Shown one piece after another: positions 47,231-58,854 of a DNA stretch of 64,000 nt. Made by a program: the position numbers and the translations under genes. Source of the DNA: Callorhinus ursinus (lineage: Eukaryota > Chordata > Mammalia > Carnivora > Otariidae); NCBI RefSeq assembly GCF_003265705.1, contig NW_020312828.1:54913137-54977136 (forward strand). Reading direction: 5' to 3'. Below the pieces are notes generated by a model. The model saw nothing but the letters and a program-made list of their open reading frames with translations. It had not been told where the DNA came from and ran no database searches. How positions within the stretch are numbered: the stretch's first letter is position 1; the number at the start of each line of letters is the position of its first letter.

Positions 47231-47663
47231 TTTAAAATAAATCAAGAGAAAAGATGTGCAAGATTTTCTGACTACCAGTAACTTTATTTTTTTCTTAAAA
47301 ATTCAGTTCTTAGAATGTACTTAGCTTTTTAAAGTTCAAATAATTACTTGCTAAAATAATAAGGAAGATGATATGAGGAGGCTTTGTTATGGGACTTAGT
47401 TCTTAACACAAAAGTTTTTTTTTCCTTCTGTTGAAAATGAGTTGAATAACCAGTGACCACTTTCTCTAGTCACATATCTTTTAAAATGCTTTTCAACATA
47501 ATGTTAATGTAGATTGAAATACAACATAAATCCAATAATTCATCTACCAGACTCTCAACCACCTTATCCAGAACATAAAAAAAAATCAGATTGTTGGATC
47601 CATTACTATTTACACTTACCTGCTTAGTTTTGTTTTTTTTCCTAGAATCCTTTGCCCATATTA
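47231..47663. other. AT-rich stretch, nothing recognised
   Basis: No gene or repeat identified. Confidence 0.45.
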
Positions 47664-47866
47664 TTTTTTAAGATTTTATTTATTTATTTATTCATTTGAG
47701 AGAGCGAGAATGAGAGAGAGAGAGCACACGAGAGGGGGGAGGGTCAGAGGGAGAAGCAGACTCCCTGCTGAGCAGGGAGCCCGATGTGGGACTCGATCCC
47801 GGGACTCCAGGATCATGACCTGAGCCGAAGGCAGTCACTTAACCCACTGAGCCACCCAGGTTCCCC
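47664..47866 (-). mobile_element. CAN SINE
   Basis: Full-length reverse copy. The exact 16-bp target duplication TCCTTTGCCCATATTA lies at 47648-47663 and 47867-47882. Confidence 0.98.
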
Positions 47867-48028
47867 TCCTTTGCCCATATTAGATTCTTCCAAACCATAA
47901 TGTGTGTTACATTACCAATAAAAATATATTTTAACCACAGTAATGGTTCACTGACACATAATAACTATTGGTTGAATAAATGAGTAAGTGAATATGAGAT
48001 GATTAAAAAAACATGATAACAATTTTTT

Positions 48029-48222
48029 AAAACATATTTTATTTATTTATTTGAGAGAGAGAGAAAAAGAGAGAGAGAGAGAAAGAGCAAGCACATGAGC
48101 AGAGGGAGAATCAGGCTCCCTGCTGAGAAGGGAGCCCAATGCGGGACTTGATCCCAGGACCCTGAGATCATGACCTGAGCTGAAGGCAGACGCTTAACCG
48201 TCTGAGCCACCCAGGTGCCCGT
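48029..48222 (-). mobile_element. CAN SINE, first of two at one target
   Basis: Reverse copy with ATTTTATTTATTTATTTGAG tail and GAGCCACCCAGGTGCCC head. Duplicated target CATGATAACAATTTTT (from 48012) and CATGATAATAATTTTT (48223-48238). Confidence 0.97.
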
Positions 48223-48238
48223 CATGATAATAATTTTT

Positions 48239-48438
48239 AAAAGATTTTATTTATTTGTTTGTTTGTTTACTTTATTTGAGAGAAAGCAGGGGAAGGGGCA
48301 GAGGGAGAGAGAGAATCTCAAACAGACTCCATGCTGAGTGTGAGCTGGGTGCAGGACTTGATCTCATGATCCTGAAATCATGAACTGCCTGAGCCAAAAC
48401 CAAGAGTTGGACACTTAACTGAGCCACTCACATGCCCC
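48239..48438 (-). mobile_element. CAN SINE, second of two at one target, different subfamily
   Basis: Reverse copy of an older-looking type (TCATGATCCTGAAATCATG, AAAACCAAGAGTTGGACACT, GAGCCACTCACATGCCCC). Flanked by ATAATAATTTTT at 48227-48238 and 48440-48451, so it shares the target of the preceding SINE. Confidence 0.95.
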
Positions 48439-48451
48439 AATAATAATTTTT

Positions 48452-49268
48452 GCTGGTTCTTTTTCCTTTTACCAGTTTGTTTTTGAGATATTAATCCCTT
48501 CCATTATAATTTCTCTACATTAAACCCTCTCGTTACTCACAGCCTTTGTTCTCCTCTGTTCCTATAATATCTTCTTTTAAAGGTACTGATCTCTCTACTG
48601 TTTTACCAGGTACATCTGAATAAATACAAATAAACATTTATAGAATGAAAGCCATGGCTTATGATGTGTCTATTAAAGCTCTAGCTACTGAAAAATGTGA
48701 GAGCAGTCCAAATATTTATGCATGTGACCTGGATAGCCTTTATACCCAATAAACTTATGAGCCTAGCTTAGGAAAAATCACTGCATTTCTAGGTTGTTTA
48801 CTGACACAACCACTGTTTCTGTGAGGTTCCTGACATGGGACTACTGATTAGTTCTGTTTTTTTTATACTTAAGACATCTTTATTCCCTTCCATAGCTTAT
48901 TTGTTGTTGCCACCTATGATTGGTATTGTTCATTCTACATCCTGGCAAGAACAGAAGCATATATTCCTTTCAGAGGTTGGGGAAGGAAAAGAGGGAGTCT
49001 TTGGGGTTGATATTACTAGTGAAATGGCTCTTCAGTTTCACATACAGCACTTTCCTTCCTAGGATATTCCATCCACTTCTTTATATAGAGATCCTGGGTT
49101 TGAGATTACAAAGAATGGTTGATGAGTAACTTTTTCTACAGGTGCAAACATGCTGTGATAGTCAAAAGGCTTGGCTTGACCTCTGCACACAGAGGATCTC
49201 TAGGGTAGGGACTAAGATGAGTTTATATACATATATATTTACACCCACACAAATATGTTTATATATTT
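48452..49268. other. Stretch without recognised gene
   Basis: No repeat assigned. Overlapping 60-75 codon frames at 48835-49129 carry no family signature. Confidence 0.45.
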
Positions 49269-49452
49269 GTAATTCTTTAAAGTGGTTCAGAGATAAGGAA
49301 GATAGTAAAGTTGTGTTTAATCTATTTCAATTGATCACATTTTCTTTCCATGTTAATATTTAACTTTGTCAACTATACAGGAAAATATGCTTAGCTGTTG
49401 AAAATGCAAATTGCTGCAAATTTTAATATAAGAATTTGGATATAGATCAAAA
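49269..49452 (+). repeat. Copy B of a 180-bp direct repeat
   Basis: Second copy of the segment at 46687-46867, 2.58 kb downstream in the same orientation. Roughly 80-85% alike by eye, with small indels. Confidence 0.9.
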
Positions 49453-49454
49453 TG

Positions 49455-50252
49455 AAGTGGAACTTATACCACATATGCAAGCCTGGTTCACATTCAAAAA
49501 TCATTTAATGTTCTCCATTATATCAACAGGCTATAAAAGTAAAATCACAGGATCATATAAATAGATGCATAAAATGCATTTGAAAAAACCCATTCATGTT
49601 AAAACCCTCAGTAAACCAGGAATAGAAGGGAATCTCCTTAATTTGATAAAGATTGTCTACAAAAAAACCTATAATTAATATCATACTTAATGGTGAGAAG
49701 CCTAAAGCTTTCCCACTAAGATTGGGTATAAGGTAGGAAGTCCTCTCTCATCACTCTTTTGCAAGATAATATTGGAAGAATCTTAAGTGCATATTACTAA
49801 GTGAAAGAAGTCAATCTAAAAAGCTAGATACTATATGATTCCAATTATATGACATCTGGAAACAGCAAAACTATGGAGATAATAAAATGATCAGTGGTTG
49901 AGAGGCATGGACTGTGGGGAGGAATGAGTAAGCAGAGCACAGGGGATTATTAGGGCAGTGAAAATGTTCTCTATGATATTATAATGATAGATAGATATGA
50001 TTATACATTTGTTCAAACACCCAGAATGTGCAGCACCCCAAGAGTGAACCCTTATGTAAATTACAACTTTGGAGGATAATGATGTGTCAATACAGGCTTA
50101 TCAGTTGTAACAAATGCACCACTCTTGTGGATGATGATGATAGTGGGAGAGTCTATGCTGGTGTGTGGGCAGATTTAAGAGAAATATCTGTAGCTTCTGC
50201 TCAATTTTGCTGAGAACCTGAAACCGCTCTAAAAAAAATCAAAATAAAAACA
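49455..50252 (+). mobile_element. Old L1 (mammal-wide) 3' part, plus strand
   Basis: It begins with diverged ORF2 text ('ccacatatgcaagcctggttcac', 'aaatgcatttgaaaaaacccattcatg', 'ttaatggtgagaagcctaaagctttcccac'). It then runs into the 3' UTR ('gtgaaagaagtcaatctaaaaagc', 'aacccttatgtaaattacaactttgg') and an A-rich end near 50230-50252. An internal jump near 49770 joins ORF2 to the 3' UTR, so part is deleted. Confidence 0.85.
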
Positions 50253-50699
50253 CCTAATTTTTTTAAGCGAGAGAGAGTGTAACATAGTGAAGCATATTTC
50301 TGGAAAGTTATTGAACTACTATTTTGGGTGAAGAATTAAGAGGATTTGCTGATGAATTGGGTAAAAAGAGTAAAGAAAGCAGTAAACTAGGGATGATTGT
50401 TAAATGTTTGGATTTGCACAACTAGATAAATAATCCTGTTACATTCCACATGTGTAGGAACAGGTCTGGAGGACAGAAAGCAGATATTTTAAATGTATTG
50501 CCTACCTCATATTTACTACATAAATTTACCAGTTTGCTACATATTTTATTGATATTTGTATAGCCTAGGCTTAGAAACACCAGTGATTTAATACTAACTA
50601 CCTTGTGAGACAAACTTTTCCTAATTTCTGTTTTTAAGTTTATCTGAGATCCTCCATGTAAGGTCCATATGTGATTCTTAAGTCAGTCGTTTGGAGGAA
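50253..50699. other. Stretch without recognised gene
   Basis: Nothing identified. The segment at 50317-50353 recurs in diverged form at 52206-52242 (see rejected list). Confidence 0.4.
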
Positions 50700-50860
50700 G
50701 GTTAGACAAAGGTCTGGCAGTTTCTTAGAAAAGCTAAACATATACATCTCATAGACCCAGACATTATATAGCTATAATATACATATATGTATATTATATA
50801 TACATATATGTATCTCCAAGAGAAATGAAAACATTATTTAAAATAATGTATATATATATG

Positions 50861-51055
50861 GGGGCGCCTGGGTGGCTCAGTCAGTTAAGTGTCTGCCTTC
50901 AGCTCAGGTCATGATCCCAGGGTCCTGGGATTGAGCCCCGCACTCGGCTCCCTGCTCGATGGGCAGCCTGCTTCTCCGTCTCCATTTGTGCTCTCATGCG
51001 CATTCTCTCTCTCTCTCTCAAATAAATATATAAAATCTTAAATAAAAATGAAATA
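50861..51055 (+). mobile_element. CAN SINE inserted in old L1
   Basis: Forward copy: GGGGCGCCTGGGTGGCTCAG head and TCAAATAAATATATAAAATC tail. The target duplication AAATAATGTATATATATATG (50841-50860) and AAATAATGTATATATATG (51056-51073) differs by one AT unit. Confidence 0.98.
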
Positions 51056-51344
51056 AAATAATGTATATATATGTATATACATATATACACACACATTCAA
51101 AGGTTTACAATGACTACAACTCAAATATCTGTCAACAGGTAAATTGATAAACCACATATAGGGTATGCCTATGTAACTGAACACTACCTAACAATGAAAA
51201 GGAATTGACTATTGCTACATGCTGTAATTAGTATTCTCAGAATAATTTTTTTTCTGAGTGACACAATCCAGTCCAAAACTATATGATTTCATATATGTAA
51301 GATTCTAGAAAGTACAAACTAATCTATAGTTACAGAAGTGGATC

Positions 51345-51384
51345 AATTATTGTCACACACAATTATCGTCACACACAATTATTG
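51345..51384. repeat. Short tandem repeat, 16-bp unit, 2.5 copies
   Basis: AATTATTGTCACACAC, then AATTATCGTCACACAC, then AATTATTG. A local duplication inside the old L1. Confidence 0.9.
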
Positions 51385-51592
51385 TTTGGGCTGGGAGAGG
51401 TGGCAAAGGGCTGGAATAGAGATCACAGAAGCACTGGAGGAGACTTTGATGGTTACAGATATGATCACTACCTTGATTTTGGTGATGATTTCATGGATGT
51501 TTACACATGCCAAAACCTATCAATTATACATTTTTTAAATATATGCGGTTTACTGTATGTCAATTATACCTCATAAAGCTATTAAAAATACT

Positions 51593-54500
51593 CTGGATAT
51601 CCAGAATAGTACTTGACAGCTGTAATTTAGATATTCATGGTACATAATGAAAAAAGTTGAAGACAAACAATTAATATGTATAACTTTATTACTCCTGGAA
51701 TGCAAATTTGTGGAACCACAATTATAAAAAGTAATATTTTCCTCTGCTCAGATATTTGCAAAAATGGAGGTGATGTAATGTATCAAAAATTTAATAAATT
51801 TGGTCAGAAGCTTAACCTGTGAATGTGTCTAGACATCTTTTAAAAAGTATTGTCTAATTAAACGCATGTGTATGACTTAGAGAGTTAAGTATGCTGTTTT
51901 TTTTATGGACACTAAAGAAATTGTAATTGGCATAATGTAATGGCAAAACATTTATTAATAATACAGATATAATATGTGCCAGGCACTTTCTCTTCAGCAG
52001 CTCATGATCCAATTTGAATATGGGAGTTACTTTAAAAAAAAAAATCATTCTTTCTGCTGTGTTGAGTATTAGAATTGCAATATAGTAGAAACAAGACACC
52101 TCTCTATCTCCCTTCCCCAATTAATAGATAAGTATTCCAGGTAAGAAAATGGTGTCTTAGCATAATTACCAGTAAGGTTTAAGTGAAATAGACAAATATA
52201 CATATATTTTGGGAGAAGAATTAAGAGGACTTGCTGATGTAATCAGCAATCAATCTAATGTCTAGCTGTGGTTCCTAACTCAGTCCTTTGGAACACACTA
52301 ATATTTGATGAGTCCAGGCAGATTCTAATTTGTTTTGAAACCTAAATAGCAATTTCTACATATACCAGATTTCTTTAACTCAGGGGACATTAGCCAGCTT
52401 TTATCTTTTAAATGTAATATAATATGAATACAGACAGTGATATTTTATAACTTTTCTATTTTGATAATAATGAATAAAATGAAAGCAATATCACAGTAGC
52501 TCACAAGAAAATATACTACCTATGAAAAAATATTATTCCAGTTGTGAACCAAATTTATTTTACCAGTAGATGCCAGTCTCAGCTCACAAAACAGACTCAA
52601 GTAATTGCGTATTGGTAAATTCCATTAGAGGGATTTCTGTTTAAAAAATGTAGAATGGCAGAGATTTTATGTCAAGAAAAAAGGCAATTAATGAACTTTG
52701 AAGGCAGAACACAATACAAGCTCCTGAACAAGACTATGACTCTAACAACAACTAGAAATAAGATTAATCACTTCTGGATTTTACAAGTTGATATGAGGAG
52801 ATACTATCCTCATAAGAAGGGAATGAGAAATTAAAAGGAAAGAAAAATACATAACTGGCACTTACTGAAGTGAATTCTCTGCTTACCTTATCTTCACTCC
52901 TCTTGTTTTTCTGTTATTTTGTTTTTTGGTGGTTGTGGAATAAAAATATATAATACATTAAAACCAACTCGACTGGCTTTTTCTCTGCCAAGTTGCAACA
53001 GCCTGAAGTTCCTGAATTGGACAAGGAGAGGCCTGGTTTACTACTCCCTGCGAATTGACTCATGTTTCATTGAGGCAAGGTGTATTCACGTCCTAGATCA
53101 AAATTAAGGCATATTCTTAGATTATCTCTCTGTGAGTAGCTCAGCTATGCCAAGTCAGATGTTATTCACTTGTACCTGTAATAATAACTTGAGTCATAGA
53201 TGTGATTTTTTAAAAAATCTTTCTTAAATGAATTATTCCAAGAGATAATAGAATCTGGATTAATAGTGCTTTGTGTGTACGCTAGTGCCTCAAATTTTTC
53301 TCTGTCCATTAGCCTTGTAAAATTATATAGATAAATACTTAAGAGGGTGACACAGCATTCAATTTTACCAAAACAAACAAACAGAAACCAGCCTCCAGAA
53401 TACAGAGTTTGTTTCCTCCGGGAAAAGCTAAAGCAATTTCAAATGTAAGTTATGTTTGGGAAATACACCTATGCACAGAGGTGTCAGTTTCATACACAAA
53501 AATACTGTTGCATAAAGGTGTACCTGAAGATTGCCAAACTAGCTTTCCTTAAAAAGAAAGGGGAGAATGGCGAAGTGCTGGGTTGGTAAAGCATGAAGCT
53601 GGCTCTCCCCTTCCAGAGCATTTGAAGATTTGTGTGGACCTGACAATTGACCAGGCTGAATATACACAACCAATAAAGAACTCGTCCTCATTAAATAAAA
53701 TGTCCCTACCCACAAGTTCCCCTCTCTATGACCCAAGAAGGGATGCCCAGAAACCTGCTAAGGGAATGTGAATTAATTTGTACATGCTAAATTCTCTTAG
53801 CAGTTTTCTCTGCCCCTTATTTTTGCACATAAGATATAATAGAATGAAGAGAGAGATTTACTTCTCAGTCCGCACAAGTCACTAAAAGAGAATTGAAATA
53901 CATTGAAATCTGGCACCACTTAACTCAAAACGCCACTCCACTCATGACTCCTTACTTATCTAGATCTGATTATGCCTATCCGACTTAGGGAAAAAAGTAG
54001 AAAACATGTTCAAATGGAAAATAGAAACAAAACAGCAAAACCAAGCAAACTATGAGCAAAAAATTTTTTGATCACTTACCTATTGTGTATTTTTAAAGCA
54101 GGGATGTGTAGGTTGAATGGTGTAATTCTAGGGGCCCCAACAGTCCTGGAATCAGCCAGCGGACTACCATCTAATGTTGACATTCTGTGAAATTCATTGT
54201 AAAATTTTAAAACTAAATAACAAATTACATGATGTTTTTTTTTTTTTAGAAGGACAAGTCTTTGTTTTATTTTCTTCATTTTCATTTTTACTTTTCTCTA
54301 AATTTTTAACACTTCACACTGTGTTTTTCAGACAATCACAAAACAATGAAGGAATGCAAGAGAAGGAAGACAAGGGGATAAATGTAGACCCTACTGAGTG
54401 AAGACAAGAAAATTAATTTAATTTAATTTCAAAACAATTCCATATCCTGTGGCAATCCTGTGTGCTGTGTGCTTTCCAGATATAATATCTGAAGAAAAGT

Positions 54501-54599
54501 GAAAAGGAAACCAATTCCAAATTAGTTAAAATGTTATATCGTTGACATTACTGTGGTTCACATGTTTCTACCTCTTCCCAATAGAATCTTTCCACCATC
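51593..54599. other. Long AT-rich stretch, no gene recognised
   Basis: About 3 kb without a supported gene. A short piece near 51945-51990 ('aacatttattaataatacag', 'tgtgccaggcactttc') looks like an L2 or MIR fragment. The frames here (62-88 codons) carry no family signature. Confidence 0.4.
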
Positions 54600-55030
54600 A
54601 TAGCCACCTGTGCACAAACCACCATTAGCTCTCACCTGGACCAGTGTTATATCTTGTGAACTGATATCCCTGCTTCTGTTCTTGCTCTTTTCCAGTAAGT
54701 TTTTCATACAACTGAGTGAACATTTGCAAATGGAAAGCAGACCCTCCATTTAATACCTTCCAGTGGCTTCCTGTGGCTGCAGAATAAAATGAAAACTCAA
54801 TAACCATGGCTTATACAGCATGCTTGAACAGGCTCTGCCAACCTCTCCTTCCTCATATCCACCAGCTTCCTCCATATAACTGCCATTCCCAACCACGGGC
54901 ACATCCAGTGCTCACCGAGGTGAGGCCAAGCGAATTTTTTAGTTCCTTGGATATTTCAAACTCTTTTTTTTTCCTTTAGCATTTATTCATTTGCTGTTTC
55001 TTCTACCTAGAAGATTATCCTTTACATTTT
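54600..55030 (+). repeat. L2 fragment
   Basis: L2 order, diverged: 'taataccttccagtggcttcctgtggctgcag', 'gcatgcttgaacaggctctgccaacctctcc', and 'tttgctgtttcttctacctagaagattatcc'. Confidence 0.68.
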
Positions 55031-55498
55031 TGTGGACATAGTCCACAGTAAGTATTAGATTTCCATACCATGACCCAACAGGTACATGCATGCATGTTTG
55101 TGTGTATGTGTGTATAAAACTGCAATGAGAATTTCCCTAAACCGGTACTTGTCTTTGCTATATGTGATATCTCTGCTTTTTTTTTTCCTATTTATTTTAT
55201 TTTTTAATGGCTGGTCACAACCTACTACATTGATTTTATTCATCACTATTGCATTGAAACCCAGAGTCAGATTACACCTTTATTTTTTATTCATCATATA
55301 ACTGAGTTATTGACATTGATTAGATCTCAAATTAAATATAATCATCTATCATGAAGGTTGTGTCTGACCATCCAATCTGAAAGAAGTCCTTGGTGTGACT
55401 ACACATTGAATTGTAACAGTTAAACATTTATTGTTTTGCCTGTTACTCTGTGTCAGTAAACTCTATATCTTTGCAGGAAGGGCTGCAATTCTCTGAGT
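55031..55498. other. Stretch without recognised gene
   Basis: Contains a TG-rich tract at 55092-55116. Nothing else identified. Confidence 0.45.
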
Positions 55499-55547
55499 AC
55501 CTTTTCTTTTCTTTTCTTTTCTTTTTTCTTTTCTTTCCTTTTTTTTA
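55499..55547. repeat. (TTTTC)n pyrimidine tract
   Basis: TTTTC-type pentamer array ending in a T-run. The overlapping lysine-rich minus-strand frame (55453-55713) is partly translation of this repeat. Confidence 0.96.
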
Positions 55548-55762
55548 AATCCAGTGCTGTGTACAGAGCCTGACACATAGCACAGGCCATCGGTAACCTT
55601 CTACAGCTCCTCTCAGTACTGGTTAAAGAAAGTCCTCTTGCTATCAGTTTCCAGAAATCATTTGTAATCATAAACTCACTTATGCAGGTAAACTGAAAGA
55701 AGTAAATGCACATAAATAATTTTAAAAATTGGCCTCAAAGTATTCTTAGTTGTTTAAAATTA

Positions 55763-56227
55763 CCAGATTCATTTCCTGGGCTGCTGTAACAAGTTACCAC
55801 CACTTGGTGGTAATTTATTTTCTTACAGTTTTGGAGACCAGGAGTCTGAAATCTGCATCACTGGTCCAAAATCAGTGTGTTGGGAGGGGTCACACCCACA
55901 TTGAAGGCTCTAGAAAGGAGTCCATTTCTTTCTTCTTCCAGCTTCCGGTTGCTGCTGGCATTGCTTGGCTTGTGGCTGCATTACTCCAATCTCTATTTTT
56001 GTCTAAAAATTACCCTCTCCTCTGTATGTCTCAAATCTCCCTCTCCTTGCTCTTAGAGGATACATATTAATTGCATTGAGGTCCCACTTGAATAATCCAT
56101 GCTAATCCCCCTATTTCAAGACCTTGATTTAACCACATCTGCACAGAGTGTAATAAGGTGATATTCACAGATTTTAGGAATTAGGATGTGAATATCTTCG
56201 GGGGGGTCCATTTTTCAGCCTACTACA
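55763..56227 (-). mobile_element. MLT1-class LTR (ERVL-MaLR), minus strand
   Basis: Antisense LTR order: 'gattcatttcctgggctgctgtaacaagttaccac', 'ttggagaccaggagtctgaaatc', 'ttggcttgtggctgcattactccaatctc', 'ggatgtgaatatcttcggggg', ending CAGCCTACTACA. The 106-codon plus-strand frame here (55750-56070) is antisense to the LTR and not a gene. Confidence 0.88.
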
Positions 56228-57311
56228 ATTATCAATTCATTTTGCATTAGTATCAAAGATCTGTGCTCACTAATTACTCCTTGGTAGTACTGTTATTTGG
56301 CATTGGATTTAGTCTGAGAAGCCTGATTCAGAGGCATATTAAGAAAAGTTTTCTTTTTCTTTAATGATTGGGCTTTACTGTTTGTAGAAGTAGTGAATAT
56401 TTCTACTTAAAATAGTAATGAAAAAATTAAAAAGCCCTCCTGATTCTAGTGAAATCTTATAAGTTAAAAGGTTTAGGTAATTTGAGAACTGGATATAACC
56501 CCAATGACAGTGGGCATTCAGTGACCCAACCCAACCTCCTACTGACTTCATGTTGTTTAGTTGAATCATCATGGCATTGTACAGAGTGTGCATGTTCCAT
56601 TCAAATTCTAAGCATCCAGCTATAATGTCATTGAAATATTTCTATATTGAAGCTAGAGAGAATTTATTTCCAGAGTTAAGAGATCCTGTTCCTCTGGATA
56701 GAATGCAGGCAGTACTCAAGTTAGGAGGGGGGTTGGAATACAGAGTAAAGTCAATGATGTCAGAGTAACAAGTGAAGCTTCAATAGTCAGTGTCTATATA
56801 TATAGCATATACATTGGCAAATGACTAGACTTACTAATAAAGGCTATGAAGAAATAATTGGATGTCCTAGTTTATCAAGGAGAGGGAGGGAAACCAGAGA
56901 ATGCCAACAGTACTTCCCTAGCCATGTGGTTGCCATTGAGGCGTTATCAGACTGCTCATAGTTTGTGGGATTAGATCTTCAACACAGAAAAGGTTTAATC
57001 ATGCTCAACAGAATTAGTCTTCATCTTCAGAAAACCTGTAAATAAAAATAAACAAGAACCAGCAACTTGAAGTAATTTCCTATCTAGGTAACTTATACAG
57101 TCTACTCTACCTAACGTCATCCTTTGAATGCCTAGACTGGGTAAAACCAATACAGCAGTCCTGGCTGTCCTTATAGAACTTTCTCTAGGCTTCTTTCACA
57201 TTGCATAAACATCTTTGAAACTGACCTAAGCAAGGGATTCACAGTTTTTTTTAAGGTTAGGATGTGGAAGTATAAGAAAAAAACAAAGACATATATGAAC
57301 CTAAACATTTA
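56228..57311. other. Stretch without recognised gene
   Basis: About 1.1 kb, nothing identified. Confidence 0.45.
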
Positions 57312-57750
57312 TAGCAGACTATAATTTTCCACCTGATATCCATTTTCCACATTTTTAGTAATAGAACTTCCATTGTAATTTAGGCAGCAATGAGACAGGT
57401 AAATACCACACTTCCAAAATTCCTTGTAGCCAGGTGTGACATGTGACCAGCTTCTAGCCAGTGAGATGCTAGAGTTCTCACAAAATTGTTGTGGAGCATC
57501 TAGAGGAGGCACCGGAACTAAATTTTAGTGAGAGGGACGTTGTTTCTTTTCTCCTTATTCTTGTAATGAAAACTATAGCAAGTCTCCTGGACTACACAGT
57601 ACCCTTGGCAAAGGGACTAATGTAGTCAAGGTGGTAAAGCAGATATATTGAAGAAACCTTGTTTTATGGGAAAGACAAATAAACATCTACCTTGTTTAAG
57701 CCACTATCACTTTAAATGTTTTTACACGCAGTTGAACCTAATAATCCTGA
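57312..57750 (+). repeat. Ancient LTR-like repeat
   Basis: 'Attccttgtagccaggtgtgacatgtgaccagcttctagccagtgagatg' followed by 'acaaataaacatctaccttgtttaagccactat' is the order of a widespread old mammalian LTR-type repeat, with a polyadenylation signal before a short U5-like end. Subfamily not assigned. Confidence 0.55.
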
Positions 57751-58403
57751 CATGCTACCCAATGTGTCATTAACTGTGTCATTGATAAAGTTCACTCAAA
57801 AATGTGTTCTGTAGCAAAATATCAGCAGTTATAAAAAGTTTGCTAAAAGGTTTCTAGGTTGGTAAACATTATGGGATTCTCAAAAAAGTACGTATCTATA
57901 TGATCTAACTTTAGGGAACTACTTACCTTAAAAATTAAATTATTTTATTTCATGACCATAAAACATTAGAATTCAAAGTCATTACCTATTCTTTTGCAGA
58001 CCTCACACAGGTTTGATTTTACTGCATTTGCAGTCCATAACTTTCCTTAGCCATTTTATTTTTTCCAACTTCAAATGTGACCTTTATTATCTGAGTCCCC
58101 AGTCAGCAGTTAATCTTATGTTTTGAGGTCATGTTTCATGGCTAAATTGCTATAGTGTGGAAAGTATTCCAATTAATATGGCAAGATGTTGGAAGGAATG
58201 GTTAAGTATTTTGATTTCACATATCAGCTGCAAGTTACAGCTGCTTTGGTTAAAAGACAATTTGTCCACATGAATGTAAAAATAACATATCTGTCATTCA
58301 AATTCACTTTTATGATAATTCCTTAATCCCTCATTTAATTTTCTGTCAATCTAATTTAGCCTGTTACTCAAGTGCATAAATATGCTAGTCAATCTAATTG
58401 GGT
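57751..58403. other. AT-rich stretch, nothing recognised
   Basis: No gene or repeat identified. Confidence 0.45.
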
Positions 58404-58462
<59 letters not shown>

Positions 58463-58497
58463 CTTCAATAGTCAGTATTTATATAGGTATAAATACC

Positions 58498-58533
<36 letters not shown>
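58404..58533. repeat. Large CT/AT ... AT/AG inverted repeat (palindrome)
   Basis: A (CT)n run passes into (AT)n (58404-58461). A 40-nt spacer follows, then (AT)n and (AG)n (58500-58533), the reverse complement of the left side. Inside the spacer, ATAGGTATAAATACCTAT is itself a perfect 18-nt inverted repeat. Confidence 0.95.
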
Positions 58534-58854
58534 CATATCACACATATAGGATAAACTTCTTTTGCTACATCTGCATGAACCAATCTTTTGATTTCAAAAG
58601 TAAAGTTCTGGGTCATATTTAGTTTTCAGCAGCTCAGGCGGTATTTGAAAAAGGACATTTCAAGTTCAGTTTTGCTAATATCCTCACCAAGTTCCACAGT
58701 TCATCTCCATGGTACCACTAGGGGGAGCTGGCATACTAATATTAATCTTGTCTTTGGGGCCATATTGAGTATGTCACAGTCATGTATTCAAAAATGTGTA
58801 TTTTAGGTGAATAAGCCATCACATAGGTTCTTTTTTGAAAGGGCCTGTATCTTT

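Larger units (their letters stand above)
50725..51592 (+). mobile_element. Old L1 (mammal-wide) 3' end, plus strand, split by a SINE
   Basis: L1 3' text in order: 'agctaaacatatacatctcatagacccag', 'ctccaagagaaatgaaaaca', then after the SINE 'caaatatctgtcaacaggtaaattgataaac', 'atgaaaaggaattgactattgctacatg', and 'ttactgtatgtcaattatacctcataaagc'. The ORF2 end is decayed. Confidence 0.88.

Noticed and set aside
50317..52242. A ~37-nt similar segment ('gaagaattaagaggatttgctgatg') at 50317 and 52206
   Set aside because: Too short to separate from fragments of a shared old repeat. The surrounding sequence does not align.
55453..55713. 86-codon frame with a KKRKEKKKEKKRKEK run
   Set aside because: The run is the TTTTC pyrimidine tract translated on the minus strand, not a nuclear signal of a real protein.
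56776..58476. A 16-nt exact match (AGCTTCAATAGTCAGT) at about 56776 and 58461
   Set aside because: One such match among all positions of a 64-kb window is expected by chance about half the time, and the flanks do not align well beyond AT-rich sequence.
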